Made by a program: the position numbers and the translations under genes. 64,000 nucleotides of DNA from Alterluteimonas quercicellularis (GTDB lineage: Bacteria > Pseudomonadota > Gammaproteobacteria > Xanthomonadales > Xanthomonadaceae): NCBI RefSeq assembly GCF_021191635.1, contig NZ_JAIWPR010000004.1, positions 124,001 through 188,000 of the forward strand, written 5' to 3'. Positions 36,883-46,329 of the stretch are shown one piece after another (within the stretch, counting starts at the first letter, position 1; each line of letters opens with the position of its first letter). The notes beneath the pieces are model-generated. The model was not told where the DNA came from and did not search any database. It saw only the letters and a program-made list of their open reading frames with translations.

Positions 36883-37857
36883 CTACGGCGTGCGGGGGCC
36901 TGCGCCGCGGATCGCCGTGACGCCGCCGAGCGTTTCCACCAGGATGTCCTCGTCCTGCGCGGTCGGGGATTCGATGGTGGCCCAGAAATCCAGCCCGTCG
37001 CGTTCCCATGCCGCCGTCAGGGAGAGACCGCCCGCTGCAGGCCGTGCCGCACGCAGGATCGCCGGCCGGCCCCCGATGTAGGCGTTGGCGTTGTCGGCGA
37101 GGTTCTGCGCGTTCCTCTCGGACTGTTCCGTCAACTGCAACGTCACGAAGTCCGCGCCGCACCGGTAGTAGTAGTTGCGTCCGCTCAGGACGCCGGGCGA
37201 AGTCTCGAAGCCGCTGGCATTGGAGCCGATCGACTCGCAGTGGCGAGGCAGACCGACCAGCCGCAGGGGATCGAGCGCGGAGCGGTAGTGGGCGAGCCTG
37301 CGGATGTTCTCGTGGGCGGTCTCGATGGGATCGCCGGCTGGCGCGGCCGAGACGATCTTCGATACCGGTTCGTTGTCGATGCGCGATAAGGGAGCGCTGG
37401 TGAGGATGGTGCAGCTCGTGGAAGCGACTTGATCGGTCCTGCACGGAACGGCGGGAGTTCCCGCGAAGATATGCGCATAGCCCGGTTCGCAAAAGGTGTC
37501 TTCCAGGTAGCGCGCGCGGTCTTCGCCAGTATGATCCTGGTCGTCCTGCGGTTCGAATTCCACATAGAGGGTGGAGCGGGCCGACTTGTTTCTGCCCGGA
37601 AAGCAGTCATTGCATTCAAAACCGAAGCCGGTCGTTCTGTTCTCGACTTCCCAGAACTCGACAGTTCTGCCTGACAGCGAATCGGTGACAACGAAGTCGA
37701 TCGCGAAGTTCCATTTTGCAGAGGGTTGGCTCTGGTCGGTCAGGATGACGGCGGCATCATTGCAGTCCACTGCCAACCGGCTATCCAGCCGGATTTCGTG
37801 TGCGGATGCGGCAAAGGGAAGCGCGAGCAGTACGGAGAAAAGTCGGGTTCGGTCCAT
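36883..37857 (-). CDS. Exported Cys-containing protein of unknown function
   Basis: 324 residues. Signal peptide MDRTRLFSVLLALPFAASAH, then a soluble chain with eight cysteines, including a CxxC (FECNDCFPG) and spaced cysteines near DTFCEPGY, AVPCRTD, TSCTIL, RHCESIG and YRCGADF. Tryptophans are in AKWNFAIDF, EFWEVENR, AAWERDG and DFWATIES. No family recognised. The gene is less GC-rich than its surroundings. It follows the MauG-type gene by 119 bases on the same strand without a visible terminator, so it may be the last gene of the FecIR-TonB cassette and a client of the di-haem enzyme (inference). Confidence 0.72.
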   Translation of the reverse strand: MDRTRLFSVLLALPFAASAHEIRLDSRLAVDCNDAAVILTDQSQPSAKWNFAIDFVVTDSLSGRTVEFWEVENRTTGFGFECNDCFPGRNKSARSTLYVEFEPQDDQDHTGEDRARYLEDTFCEPGYAHIFAGTPAVPCRTDQVASTSCTILTSAPLSRIDNEPVSKIVSAAPAGDPIETAHENIRRLAHYRSALDPLRLVGLPRHCESIGSNASGFETSPGVLSGRNYYYRCGADFVTLQLTEQSERNAQNLADNANAYIGGRPAILRAARPAAGGLSLTAAWERDGLDFWATIESPTAQDEDILVETLGGVTAIRGAGPRTP

Positions 37858-37976
37858 CTGTTTCGATCCTTCTGTGAGTGATTGTCGATCTTCTTCATCT
37901 GCAGGCCGTCCTCGGCGCGGGCCCGGCCGGCATCAAGGCATCATTCGATATGCGATATGTCTCTCCTCTTCTGGTC

Positions 37977-39143
37977 TCATAACGTCTCCATGAACTCCGT
38001 CAGTGCCTCCAGCTCGGTCCTGTGGAGATCGAGCCGTTCCACGAGCGGATCCGGCTGCGGATACAGCGGATCGTTCACCTGCTCGGCGGTGGGGCGGGGA
38101 CGCGGCATCCCGGCGTTGTACATGTTCATGACGCCGCGCAGGTGCGCGAACAGACCGTTGTGCATGTAGGGGGCCGTGCGCGAGACGCCGCGCAGCGAGG
38201 GTGTGCGGAACCTGCCGCTGTCGGCGGGATCGCCGGTGACTTCGTAGCGGCCCAGGTCCTGCCGGCGGCGGCCGTAGAAGTGCAGTCCGAGATTGTGGAA
38301 GCCGTTGTCGGTCAGCGCGGGGCCGCTGTGGCAGTTCATGCAGCGGGCGTGGGTGCGGAACAGGTGCAGGCCCCAGAGCTGCTGGTCGTTGAGGAGGTCG
38401 CGGTTGCCTTCCAGGAAGCGGTCCAGCCGGTTGCTGCGCGGCACGAGGCTGCGCTGGTAGGCCGCGAGCGCCTGCGCGACCTGGCGCGCGTCGATCCGCT
38501 TGCTGTCGAAGACCTGCGCGAACTCGGCCGGGTAGTCGTCGCTGCGGTTCAGGCGCCGCTCCAGCTGTCGCGCGGTGAAGGCCATCTCCCGGCTGTCCTG
38601 GATCGGGTGCAGCGCCTGTTCCTCCAGCGATGCGGCGCGGCCGTCCCAGAACAGTGGTTGCGCATACGCGCTCATCGCCACGCTGATCGCATTGCGCCGG
38701 CCGGCCTGTCGGTCGTGGCCGAAGGAGACGCGCCGGCCGTCGCTCCAGCCCAGTTCCGGCTCGTGGCAGGTGGCGCAGGCGATCTGGCCGGAGCGCGACA
38801 GGCGGGGGTCCCCGAAGAGCTTCCGGCCCAGGGCGATCTTCTCCGGGGTGCCCGGATTGCCGGCCGGCTCGGGCGTCGCCTTCGGCAGCGGCGCCAGCTC
38901 CTGCCAGGCGACGCCCTCGGACACGTGCGGCACGGGCCACTGGTCCGAGGGCAGCCGATAGACCCGGCGCAGGCAGTCGAAGTCGATGGCCGGCGCGCTG
39001 GGCGCGATGCGTTCGCGGCACTGCGCCAGCGCGGCGGCCTCGGTGTCGTCGGGATGCGCCTGCGTCCACGCCGCCAGCGCCACGGCGGCCAGGACGGCCG
39101 TCGTGGCGAGGCGCCAGGGGAGCAGGCGGCGCATCGGGGGCAT
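37977..39143 (-). CDS. MauG/cytochrome c peroxidase-type di-haem protein
   Basis: 388 residues. An N-terminal hydrophobic export segment (about 10-26) is followed by two c-type haem sites, CATCH (C123-H127) and CMNCH (C268-H272). Family motifs include LGRKLFGDPRLS, WDGRAASLEEQALHPI, RFRTPSLRGVSRTAPYMHNG and YNAG. Bacterial cytochrome c peroxidases reduce H2O2 in the periplasm; MauG and MbnH members oxidise residues of partner proteins. Starts at 39143 or 39134. Lies six bases after the TonB receptor, so clearly the same operon under FecI control. Confidence 0.9.
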   Translation of the reverse strand: MPPMRRLLPWRLATTAVLAAVALAAWTQAHPDDTEAAALAQCRERIAPSAPAIDFDCLRRVYRLPSDQWPVPHVSEGVAWQELAPLPKATPEPAGNPGTPEKIALGRKLFGDPRLSRSGQIACATCHEPELGWSDGRRVSFGHDRQAGRRNAISVAMSAYAQPLFWDGRAASLEEQALHPIQDSREMAFTARQLERRLNRSDDYPAEFAQVFDSKRIDARQVAQALAAYQRSLVPRSNRLDRFLEGNRDLLNDQQLWGLHLFRTHARCMNCHSGPALTDNGFHNLGLHFYGRRRQDLGRYEVTGDPADSGRFRTPSLRGVSRTAPYMHNGLFAHLRGVMNMYNAGMPRPRPTAEQVNDPLYPQPDPLVERLDLHRTELEALTEFMETL

Positions 39144-39149
39144 GCCGGC

Positions 39150-41978
39150 CTAGAAGCGGTAGCCGACTTCGAGCCAGTAGCTGCGGCCGGGTTCGAAGAA
39201 CGCCGTCGTGTCGCTGGTGGACGAGGTCAGCAACAGGTTGCGGTTGAGCAAGTTCTGCACCTCGACCCGGACGTAGGCTTCCTGGTCGTTCCGCAGCCGG
39301 AAGCCGTACTCCAGGGTCGAGTCCCAGGTCCAGCCGCTCGGGTTCTCGCGCTTCTCGATGACATCGATCGACACGGTCTCCTCGCCGTCCTGATAGTCCT
39401 CGCTCCCGACCGTAGCGAACCAGGTATGTCCAGCCCGCCAGCGCAGGAAGTTGCTCCACAGCAATCCCCAGTTTTCCAGGCGCGTCTGCGTGGACAGTCG
39501 CGCGCTCCAGGGCCGGTTATAGCCGTCCTGGGGCAGTTCGTAGGCTCGGATGAGGTCGCCCTCATAGCGCACCAGGCGATCGTAGGTGCCGGTGTTGTAG
39601 GTAGTGTCGTAGCTGCTGTAGTTGCGGCGGATATCGGTATGGTCCAGCGCCAGCTGGGCCTGGGTGACGCTCGGGCCGAGGCGCCAGGGCTGCTGCAGGT
39701 CCACGCTCAGTGTGAAGGTGTCGCTGCTGCTGCGGCCCTTGTTGACGTACTGATAGACCTGGTTCGAGTAGTAGCCGCTGCCGTCCTCGCTCGGCACCCG
39801 CTCGCGCAGCAGTTCGTCGCGGCCCTCGCGCCGGATGTACTTGAAGTCCAGACCATAGCGCGACCAGCGCTGGCTGAGGCCCAGCGCCAGCTCGTCGTTG
39901 TAAGGGATGTCCAGCTCCTCGAACCGGTTGTTCGCGGTGTAGCGCCGGGCGACAGTCCATTCGTCCTCGATGGAGCCGCGCTCGTACTCGGTCTGCAGGT
40001 TCTCCCGGCCCTCGCGCAGCTTGTAGCCGAAGAAGTTTCGCCCGTAGTAGCGGTTCGCGCCTGCGGTCAAGATCGTGTCCTGGTCGCCCAGGACGTCCCA
40101 GGACACGGCGAGCCGGGGCGCGATGGTGTCCTTGTCCATCATGTCGTCGCTGTCGAGGCGGAGGCCGGCGCGCAGGCTCCAGCGCCCGAGCCGGATGTCG
40201 TCTTGCACGAAGGCTGCCAACTCCCGGACGTGGACATCGAACTCGCCGGCGCTGTAGACGTTACGGGTAGTGAAGAACTGGCCCTGGCCGGCGGCGAGGA
40301 TCGGATTGCCTCTGCTGTCCCAGCTGCTCCTGGCCACAGGCGACAGGGAGCAGCTATCGGTATCGACGACGCCTCCCGGTCCCTCGCAGCTGGTGGTGGC
40401 GACGGGATCGAGAAAGCTGTAGTGATCGTTCAGGCGATGGTAGTGAGCCTTGCGGTCGCGATACTCCAGGCCGAACTGCAGGTTGTGGGCGGTGGGCCCG
40501 ATCCGAAGTTCTTCACGGTCGGCCGTGAACTTCCAGGCGAGCGTGCGCGTGGCCTGGTCGATGTTGCCCCAGTTGCCCTCGAAGCTGGAATTGTTGACGC
40601 CCCAATCATGTTCCTCGGAGCGGGCCCACGCCTTCCAGTAGTCGATGCCGGCATCGACGCGCCGAGAACTGTCCAAGTCGCTGTAGCTGAGGCTATTGTC
40701 GAACGTCCACGCGTTCCCCGCATAGCCCAGCCTGAGCCCGGCGACCGGGCCGCCCTGCTTCAGGTCGAAGTACGAGTTCTTGGCGTTCTGCGTGAAGTAG
40801 CGCTCGTCGGTGGGCGCATGCGTGAGGTTGGCACTCGCGCTGATGCGTTCGGTCGGCGACCAGTCGGCGCGCAGGCTGATGCTGGTATTTTCGCGGCGCT
40901 GTTCCTTGACGAGCTCGTCGTTCTCGCTGACGTTGCCTGCCGAGTAGCCGCGCAGGGGAATGTCGGAGCGGGTGCGGCTGATGTTGCCGATCAGCCCGAT
41001 TCCGTTCCGGGTGCGGCCCTCCAGCATGACTCCTAGCTTGTACTTGTCGTAGACGGGCTGGTTCTGCCAGATCGACGATTCCACGAAGCTGTCCTGATTG
41101 CCCTCCGGCACGATCAGCTCGTTCCAGACCGAGCGGGACATGCGGAAGTACAGCTTCCCTCCGAAGGCATCCTGGGCCCGCCTCGTCCGCGCGTCCACGA
41201 CGCCGCCGGTGAACCCGCCGAACGCGACGGGCACATTGCTGTCATAGACAGTGAGGCGCTCGAGCAGATCCGTGTCGACGGCGATGCCCTGGTAGGGCGC
41301 CGGGACCTCGGCGACAACGTGGGGGTTGAAGCTTGCGCCGGGCTCGATGTCGTTGTTGAAGCCGATGCCGTCGAGCAGCAGCAGGTTCTGGTAGGGCAGG
41401 GCGCCGTTGATGCTGAAGTCGGCCGGCCGGATTTCGCCAGCCTGCCGGGATGACGTGCTGCGGGCGTCTTCGAACTGCACCGCCGGATTGATCCGCAGCA
41501 GCGTGGCGATGTCGCCGTTGCCCTTGGCCTGGCTCTGGATGTAGTCCTCGTCGAGCACCATGCCCTCCGAGTAGGGAAACGTGCGCTGGCCGCCGATCCG
41601 CAGGGACGGCATCGCGATCGCGCCGCTGCCAGCGGCGGGTGCGCGGACCAGGGTGTAGCTGCCGTCTGCGCGCGGGAGCAGGCGCAGCCCGGAGCCGGTG
41701 AGCAGGCGCTCGAAGCCCGAGCGGGCGCTGTACTCGCCCTGCAGGGCCGGGGCCTGCAGGCCCTCGGTCAGCGCGGGATCGAAGGACAGGGCCACGCCGT
41801 GGCGGCTGGCGAAGGCGCCGAGCGAGCGGCCCAGGGGGCCGGCCGGCAGGTCGGTCCGCTCGGTGCGATCGGGCAGCGCGTCGAGGTCGGCGGCGTGCGC
41901 AACGGCAGGCAGCGCGGCGGCCAGCGCGATGGCGAGCAGGGTGGCGCGGAGGCGGGGCAGGTGCGTGGGGAACGGCAT
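39150..41978 (-). CDS. TonB-dependent receptor with STN signalling domain
   Basis: 942 residues. Signal peptide to AHA, then an STN (secretin/TonB short N-terminal) domain at about 35-112 (LPAGPLGRSLGAFASRHGVALSF, LLTGSGLRLLPRADGSYTL). A plug (about 150-265) and a 22-strand beta-barrel follow, ending SYWLEVGYRF. STN domains signal ligand binding to a FecR-type regulator, here encoded 81 bases upstream. Tyr-rich barrel loops and cysteines in TTSCEGPGG and TDSCSL are visible. Ligand unknown: a siderophore, haem or other metal chelate is likely from the Fur box and MauG neighbour. The gap before the start may hold the ECF promoter. Confidence 0.93.
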   Translation of the reverse strand: MPFPTHLPRLRATLLAIALAAALPAVAHAADLDALPDRTERTDLPAGPLGRSLGAFASRHGVALSFDPALTEGLQAPALQGEYSARSGFERLLTGSGLRLLPRADGSYTLVRAPAAGSGAIAMPSLRIGGQRTFPYSEGMVLDEDYIQSQAKGNGDIATLLRINPAVQFEDARSTSSRQAGEIRPADFSINGALPYQNLLLLDGIGFNNDIEPGASFNPHVVAEVPAPYQGIAVDTDLLERLTVYDSNVPVAFGGFTGGVVDARTRRAQDAFGGKLYFRMSRSVWNELIVPEGNQDSFVESSIWQNQPVYDKYKLGVMLEGRTRNGIGLIGNISRTRSDIPLRGYSAGNVSENDELVKEQRRENTSISLRADWSPTERISASANLTHAPTDERYFTQNAKNSYFDLKQGGPVAGLRLGYAGNAWTFDNSLSYSDLDSSRRVDAGIDYWKAWARSEEHDWGVNNSSFEGNWGNIDQATRTLAWKFTADREELRIGPTAHNLQFGLEYRDRKAHYHRLNDHYSFLDPVATTSCEGPGGVVDTDSCSLSPVARSSWDSRGNPILAAGQGQFFTTRNVYSAGEFDVHVRELAAFVQDDIRLGRWSLRAGLRLDSDDMMDKDTIAPRLAVSWDVLGDQDTILTAGANRYYGRNFFGYKLREGRENLQTEYERGSIEDEWTVARRYTANNRFEELDIPYNDELALGLSQRWSRYGLDFKYIRREGRDELLRERVPSEDGSGYYSNQVYQYVNKGRSSSDTFTLSVDLQQPWRLGPSVTQAQLALDHTDIRRNYSSYDTTYNTGTYDRLVRYEGDLIRAYELPQDGYNRPWSARLSTQTRLENWGLLWSNFLRWRAGHTWFATVGSEDYQDGEETVSIDVIEKRENPSGWTWDSTLEYGFRLRNDQEAYVRVEVQNLLNRNLLLTSSTSDTTAFFEPGRSYWLEVGYRF

Positions 41979-42059
41979 CGGGAACGACCGGAAGTGAAGG
42001 GGCTCCTCCCTTTGCCACCCGAGTCGGGAAAAAGTGTCAGGCCCTGGCGCGGGTCCGGC

Positions 42060-43034
42060 TCATCGCGGCGGGCCGACCACGGTCCAGTAGCCGCCGGCGG
42101 TGCTGCGCACGCGCACGGGGTAGGTGGCCTCCAGCATCGCCAGGCTGCGGGCGGTGTCGTCGAGCGGGAACGCGCCGGAGACGCGCAGGCCGGCGACCTC
42201 CGGGTCGCAGCGCAGCAGGCCGCGGCGATGGCGAGCCAGTTCGGCGAGCAGGTCGGCCAGCGGCATGGCGTCGGCGGCCAGCATGCCGTGCACCCAGGCC
42301 AGCGCGCGCTCGTCCGTCGTCGTCGGCGCTTCGGCCTGCACGGCATCGAACGCGGCCTGCTGGCCGGCCTGCAGCACGCGGGCGGTGCCGGGACCGTCGG
42401 CCGGTTCCAGCCGCACCGCGCCTTGCAGCACCGCCACGCGGGTATGCGTGCCGTCGACGCGCACGCTGAAGCGCGTGCCCAGCGCCTCCACTTGGCCCTG
42501 GGGCGTGGCCACGCGGAACGGGCGGGCCGGCGTCCACGGGTCGGCGCCGGTGTCGATCGCGATCTCGCCGGTGTGCAGACGCAGCAGCCGTTCCTCCGGC
42601 CCGAAGGCGATGTCCATCGAGGTGGCGGTGTTGAGGTCCAGGCGGCTGCCGTCGGGCAGGGTCAGGCTGCGCCGCTCGCCGGTCGCGGTGCGCACGTCCG
42701 CGCGCCAGCCGGCGTCTCCGGACAGCCTCCAGGCCAGCCACGCGCCGGGTGCGGCGGCCAGCAGCGCCGCCAGCCGCTTCACCGCGGCGCGCCGGCGGGC
42801 GTCGGCGGGGCGGCCGAGCACGGGCCTGGCCAGGTCGGCCGGCACCGCCGACAGCAGGCCGCGCAGGCGCTCGGCGCGGCGCCAGGCCTGCTGGCGCTCG
42901 GGGTGGCCGTCGCGCCAGCGCGCGCAGGCGGCGCGGTCGGCGTCGGTGGCCCGGCCCGAGTGCAGGACCAGCAGCCAGTCGACGGCCTCCTCGATCACCG
43001 ACGCCGGCAGCGGCGCTTCGGCCTCAGCTCGCAT
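42060..43034 (-). CDS. FecR-family anti-sigma/sigma regulator
   Basis: 324 residues. The cytoplasmic N-terminus (EEAVDWLLVLHSGRATDADRAA...WR.GHPERQQAW pattern) binds the sigma factor. One membrane segment (about 86-103, KRLAALLAAAPGAWLAWRL) is followed by a periplasmic FecR domain with GERRSLTLPDGSRLDLNTAT and RVATPQGQVEALGTRFSV, plus a C-terminal STN-like part. It should relay the receptor signal across the inner membrane. The start overlaps fecI by 11 bases. Confidence 0.93.
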   Translation of the reverse strand: MRAEAEAPLPASVIEEAVDWLLVLHSGRATDADRAACARWRDGHPERQQAWRRAERLRGLLSAVPADLARPVLGRPADARRRAAVKRLAALLAAAPGAWLAWRLSGDAGWRADVRTATGERRSLTLPDGSRLDLNTATSMDIAFGPEERLLRLHTGEIAIDTGADPWTPARPFRVATPQGQVEALGTRFSVRVDGTHTRVAVLQGAVRLEPADGPGTARVLQAGQQAAFDAVQAEAPTTTDERALAWVHGMLAADAMPLADLLAELARHRRGLLRCDPEVAGLRVSGAFPLDDTARSLAMLEATYPVRVRSTAGGYWTVVGPPR

Positions 43035-43518
43035 GCGCCAGGCACCCGAGGAAGGCGCGCTTCATGTGCCGCTTGACGGTGCTCAGCGAAATCCCGAGCC
43101 GCCGGGCGATGGCGTCGTAGCCCAGGCCATCGAACTGCGACAGCAGGAAGACCTGCCGGGCCTGGGGCGGCAGGCCGTCGAGCATCGCGTCGATCTCCTG
43201 CAACGCCTCCAGGACCAGCGCGCGCTGCTCCGCCGACGGCGCGACGGCCTCCGGCTGCGCGGCCAGGTGCTCGAGGTAGGCCCGTTCGAGCGATTGCCGG
43301 CGGCACCAGTTCGCCATCAGGCCGCGGGCGACAGTGGTCAGGAAGGCCCGCGGTTCGCGCACGGAGGCCAGTTCGCGGCCGGCGAAGACGCGCAGGAAGG
43401 TGTCCTGCGCCAGGTCGGCGGCGACCTCGCGGCAGCCGAGGCGGCCGGCCAGCCAGTTGCGCAGCCAGGGCTGGTGTTCGCGGTAGAGCAGGCCGATGGC
43501 GTGTGAGTCTCTGGGCAT
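43024..43518 (-). CDS. FecI-type ECF sigma factor
   Basis: 164 residues: region 2 (LAQDTFLRVFAGRE, REPRAFLTTVARGLMANWCRR) and region 4 (LDGLPPQARQVFLLSQFDGLGYDAIARRLGISLSTVKRHMKRA). Iron-starvation sigma factor group. Expected to transcribe the TonB receptor operon downstream when the receptor binds its ligand. A Fur box lies 45 bases upstream of the start, so iron should repress it. Confidence 0.95.
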   Translation of the reverse strand: MPRDSHAIGLLYREHQPWLRNWLAGRLGCREVAADLAQDTFLRVFAGRELASVREPRAFLTTVARGLMANWCRRQSLERAYLEHLAAQPEAVAPSAEQRALVLEALQEIDAMLDGLPPQARQVFLLSQFDGLGYDAIARRLGISLSTVKRHMKRAFLGCLAHAS

Positions 43519-43562
43519 GGCGTCGCTGGAAGACGTGTCCGTCCCGGACGTGGTGATGCAAA

Positions 43563-43584
43563 CGAGAATTATTATCGATTATCG
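43563..43584 (-). promoter_or_regulatory. Fur box upstream of FecI-type sigma gene
   Basis: cgagaat-t-attatcg (43563-43577) matches 11 of 14 defined positions of the 7-1-7 Fur consensus TGATAAT-N-ATTATCA, and a further attatcg extends it to 43584. It is a strikingly AT-rich island in GC-rich DNA, 45-66 bases before the start codon, where Fur would block the promoter. Confidence 0.8.
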
Positions 43585-43636
43585 CAGCCATCGGGGCGCG
43601 GCGCCAGAGGGAAGGCCGGGCGGCCGGTTCGATGGA

Positions 43637-43659
43637 GTAGGAGCGCGCTCGCGCGCGAC
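43637..43659 (+). repeat. REP-like element with module B, upstream of fecI
   Basis: Direct core copy without its closing inverted copy. Module B follows from 43683. It lies in the 390-base gap 43519-43908, which otherwise holds only the Fur box and module B; nothing further is seen in 43776-43908. Confidence 0.85.
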
Positions 43660-43682
43660 GCTTTAATCTTGTCCCGACGGAC

Positions 43683-43775
43683 AAGAAGCGGTGCCGGCCG
43701 TCGTTCGCCATCTTCCACGCGTGGGGACGCGTTCCTCGTCTGCCGCGAGTCCGATGGCACCTGGCGTGGTCTGGC
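43683..43775 (+). repeat. REP-associated module B, copy 2
   Basis: Blocks AAGAAGCGGTGCCGGCCG, GTGGGGACGCGTTC and ATGGCACCTGG in the same order and similar spacing as at 29619-29697. This copy lacks the closing REP and is about 10 bases longer between blocks two and three (extra CGCGAGTCCG region). Confidence 0.8.
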
Positions 43776-43908
43776 AGGGCGGGCGCCGCGTCGGCGTGCT
43801 CCGTGGCCGGAGTGCCGCGGGCGCGAGGCGGGCACCCGCGGCGTCCGCGCCGCGGCACCCGCCCCGCCAGTCGGGGCGGCCCGGCGCCAGGCGCCGGGCC
43901 GTGAGGTC

Positions 43909-46329
43909 CTAGAACGTGTAGCGCACCCGCGCATACCAGTACGCGCCGTTGCTGCCGATGGGCGACAGCACGTCGTAGGGCAGGTTGCCGAAGTAGAAGA
44001 TGTCCTCGTTGGAGAGATCGGGGTACTCGTCGGTGATGTTCTGGCCGCCGATCGCCACCGCCCAGCGCTCGCTCACGCGCAGCTCGGCCTCGGCGTCGAG
44101 CTGCCATTCCGCGCCGTAGGTCTGCTCGGGCTCGTAGCCGCCGCCGAAGTTGAAGACGCGCTTGGCGCTGCCGTGGCGCTGCACGCGCGCGAGCAGGTTC
44201 CAGCGGTCGTCGTTCCAGTTGGCGGAGAACTGGGCACGGGTGCGCGGTGCGGCGCCGGTCAGCGTGTTGCGCTCCTCCACGCCGAACAGCACGTAGTCCG
44301 GGTCCAGGGCGGCGAGCTGCGCCGGGGTGGCCACGATGTCGGTCAGCTCGGTCTTGGCGTAGCTCCAGGCGCCGGTGAGCAGCAGCGCGCCGCCACCGAG
44401 GCGGTCGCGCCAGTTGGCGACCACCTCGGCGCCGCGGGTGCGGGTGTCGGCGGCGTTGACGAAGAAGCTGACGCTCTGCACCCCGGGCACGCCGAACTCG
44501 CCGGCGATGAAGTCGGTCAGCGCGTCGCCGGTGATGCTCTCCGACAGCGCCACGCGATCGTCGATCTCGATCTGGAACACGTCCAGCGACAGGTCGAAGC
44601 GTTCGCCGATCCGGCTGGTGAAGCCGAGGCTGGCGTTGACGGACTTCTCCGGCGCCAGCTCGGTGGCGCCCAGCGCGCGCGCGATCGGGTTGTTCACCGA
44701 CAGCAGCCGGCCCTGCACCAGCTGGCCGGCGGCGCTGTAGCCGGTGCTGGTGGACTCGTAGCCGATCTGCGACAGCGACGGTGCGCGGAAGTTGTTGGAC
44801 AGCGCGCCGCGCAGCGCGAAGGCGGGAGCGAACTCGTAGCGCGCGGCGAGCTTGCCGGTCAGCTCGCCGCCGAAGTCCTCGTAGTGCTCGTAGCGCACCG
44901 CCACGTCGGTGGTCAGGCGCTCGCCGAAGGCGCTCGACACGCTGGCGTAGGCGCTGGCGACGTCGCGATCGAGGTCGGCCTCGTCCTGCGGCGTCAGCCC
45001 GCCGCCGGCCTGCGATCCGGTGGGGCGGGCGGTCCACGGGCCGGCGGCGTAGCTGGCGGGATCGCCGGCGCGGGTCTCGTAGCGCTCGGCGCGCAGCTCC
45101 ACGCCGGCGGCCAGGGTGTGCGCGCCGAAGGCCCGGCTCAGGTCCAGGTTGGCGAGCGTCTGCGCGAACTCGTAGTCGCCGGTGCGGAAGCGGGTGGGGC
45201 TGCCCGGGCCCAGCGAGGCGTTGAGGGAGTCGCGCAGGCGGTAGGTGAACGCGTTGCGGCCGTGGTTGAGGCTGAGGTCGTAGTCCCAGTCGCCCCACTG
45301 GCCGCGCAGGCCGCCGACGCCGGCCAGGTCCAGGTTCTCGCCGACCGACACCGGGCGGAAGCCGCGCGGGTACACCTCGGGCCAGTTGGACTCGCTGTCG
45401 GGGTAGCGGAAGTAGTTGGCGCCCTCGGTGTCGCGCTGGTGCCAGGTGCCGAAGAAGTACAGCTCGGAGGCCGCGCCCACCGGCAGCTCGCCGTTGATCC
45501 AGGCGTTGAGGTCCTTCGATTCGCCGTCGCCGAGGTGGTAGTTGCGCTGCCCCTGCACGGCCAGGTTGGCGGGGGTCTGGTCCCAGGGCGGCACCTGGTC
45601 GAAGCCGGCGCGGTTGGTCCGCTCGCGGTTCTTCAGCTCGAAGCCGGTGCGGAAGAAGCCGCCGTCGCCGAGGCCGCTGCCGACCTTGCCGGCGAGATAG
45701 CCGGTCTGGCCGTCGGTGAGGCTGCGGCCGATCGGCTCGACGTCGGTGTGGTGGGCGCCGAAGCTGGCTTCCCACTCGCCGCCCTCGGCACCGTCGTCGA
45801 GCAGGATGTTGATCACGCCGGCCACCGCGTCGGAGCCGTACTGGGCGCCGGCGCCGTCGCGCAGCACCTCGATGCGGCGGATCGCGTTGAGCGGGATGGC
45901 GTTGAAGTCCACCGGGGTGGTGCCGCGGCCGATCTTGGAGCCGGTGCTCACCAGCGAGGTCACGTGGCGGCGCTTGCCGTTGACCAGCACCAGCACCTGG
46001 TCGGGGGCGAGGCCGCGCAGCTGCGCCGCGCGCACGTGGTCGGCGCCGCCCGAGTTGGACTGGCGCGGAAAGTTGAACGAGGGCAGCAGCGCCTGCAGCG
46101 CGCTGCCCAGTTCGCCGTTGACCGCGCCGGCGCGCCTCAGGTCGTCGGCGTCGAGCACGTCGATGGGGACCGTCGATTCGAGCACGGTGCGGTCGCGGGC
46201 GAGGGTGCCGGTGACGATGACGGCATCGAGCTCGGTGGCGCCGGCGGGCGCCGCTTCCTGGGCGAAGGCGGGTGCGGCGAGCGCGGCCAGGACGGCCGCG
46301 GCGAGCGGGGACGGGGAGCGTGGGGGCAT
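43909..46329 (-). CDS. TonB-dependent receptor
   Basis: 806 residues from MPPRSPSPLA; an in-frame ATG at 46524 adds 65 residues ahead of the signal peptide and is rejected. Signal peptide to AFA, TonB box-like ELDAVIVTGT, and a plug with SALQALLPSFNFPRQ, AQLRGLAPDQVLVLVNGKRR and VEVLRDGAGAQYGSDA. The barrel ends YARVRYTF. No STN domain. Plug and C-terminus closely resemble the receptor at 60687-63080 (paralogues). No partner gene is adjacent, so the ligand cannot be inferred; 46330-46643 holds no gene, only possible promoters. Confidence 0.94.
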   Translation of the reverse strand: MPPRSPSPLAAAVLAALAAPAFAQEAAPAGATELDAVIVTGTLARDRTVLESTVPIDVLDADDLRRAGAVNGELGSALQALLPSFNFPRQSNSGGADHVRAAQLRGLAPDQVLVLVNGKRRHVTSLVSTGSKIGRGTTPVDFNAIPLNAIRRIEVLRDGAGAQYGSDAVAGVINILLDDGAEGGEWEASFGAHHTDVEPIGRSLTDGQTGYLAGKVGSGLGDGGFFRTGFELKNRERTNRAGFDQVPPWDQTPANLAVQGQRNYHLGDGESKDLNAWINGELPVGAASELYFFGTWHQRDTEGANYFRYPDSESNWPEVYPRGFRPVSVGENLDLAGVGGLRGQWGDWDYDLSLNHGRNAFTYRLRDSLNASLGPGSPTRFRTGDYEFAQTLANLDLSRAFGAHTLAAGVELRAERYETRAGDPASYAAGPWTARPTGSQAGGGLTPQDEADLDRDVASAYASVSSAFGERLTTDVAVRYEHYEDFGGELTGKLAARYEFAPAFALRGALSNNFRAPSLSQIGYESTSTGYSAAGQLVQGRLLSVNNPIARALGATELAPEKSVNASLGFTSRIGERFDLSLDVFQIEIDDRVALSESITGDALTDFIAGEFGVPGVQSVSFFVNAADTRTRGAEVVANWRDRLGGGALLLTGAWSYAKTELTDIVATPAQLAALDPDYVLFGVEERNTLTGAAPRTRAQFSANWNDDRWNLLARVQRHGSAKRVFNFGGGYEPEQTYGAEWQLDAEAELRVSERWAVAIGGQNITDEYPDLSNEDIFYFGNLPYDVLSPIGSNGAYWYARVRYTF

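Noticed and set aside
36883-37857. Exported protein next to the MauG gene as an MbnP (metallo-mystery pair) protein
   Set aside because: Cysteines are present but the motifs I associate with MbnP were not found; kept as unknown with only an analogy proposed.
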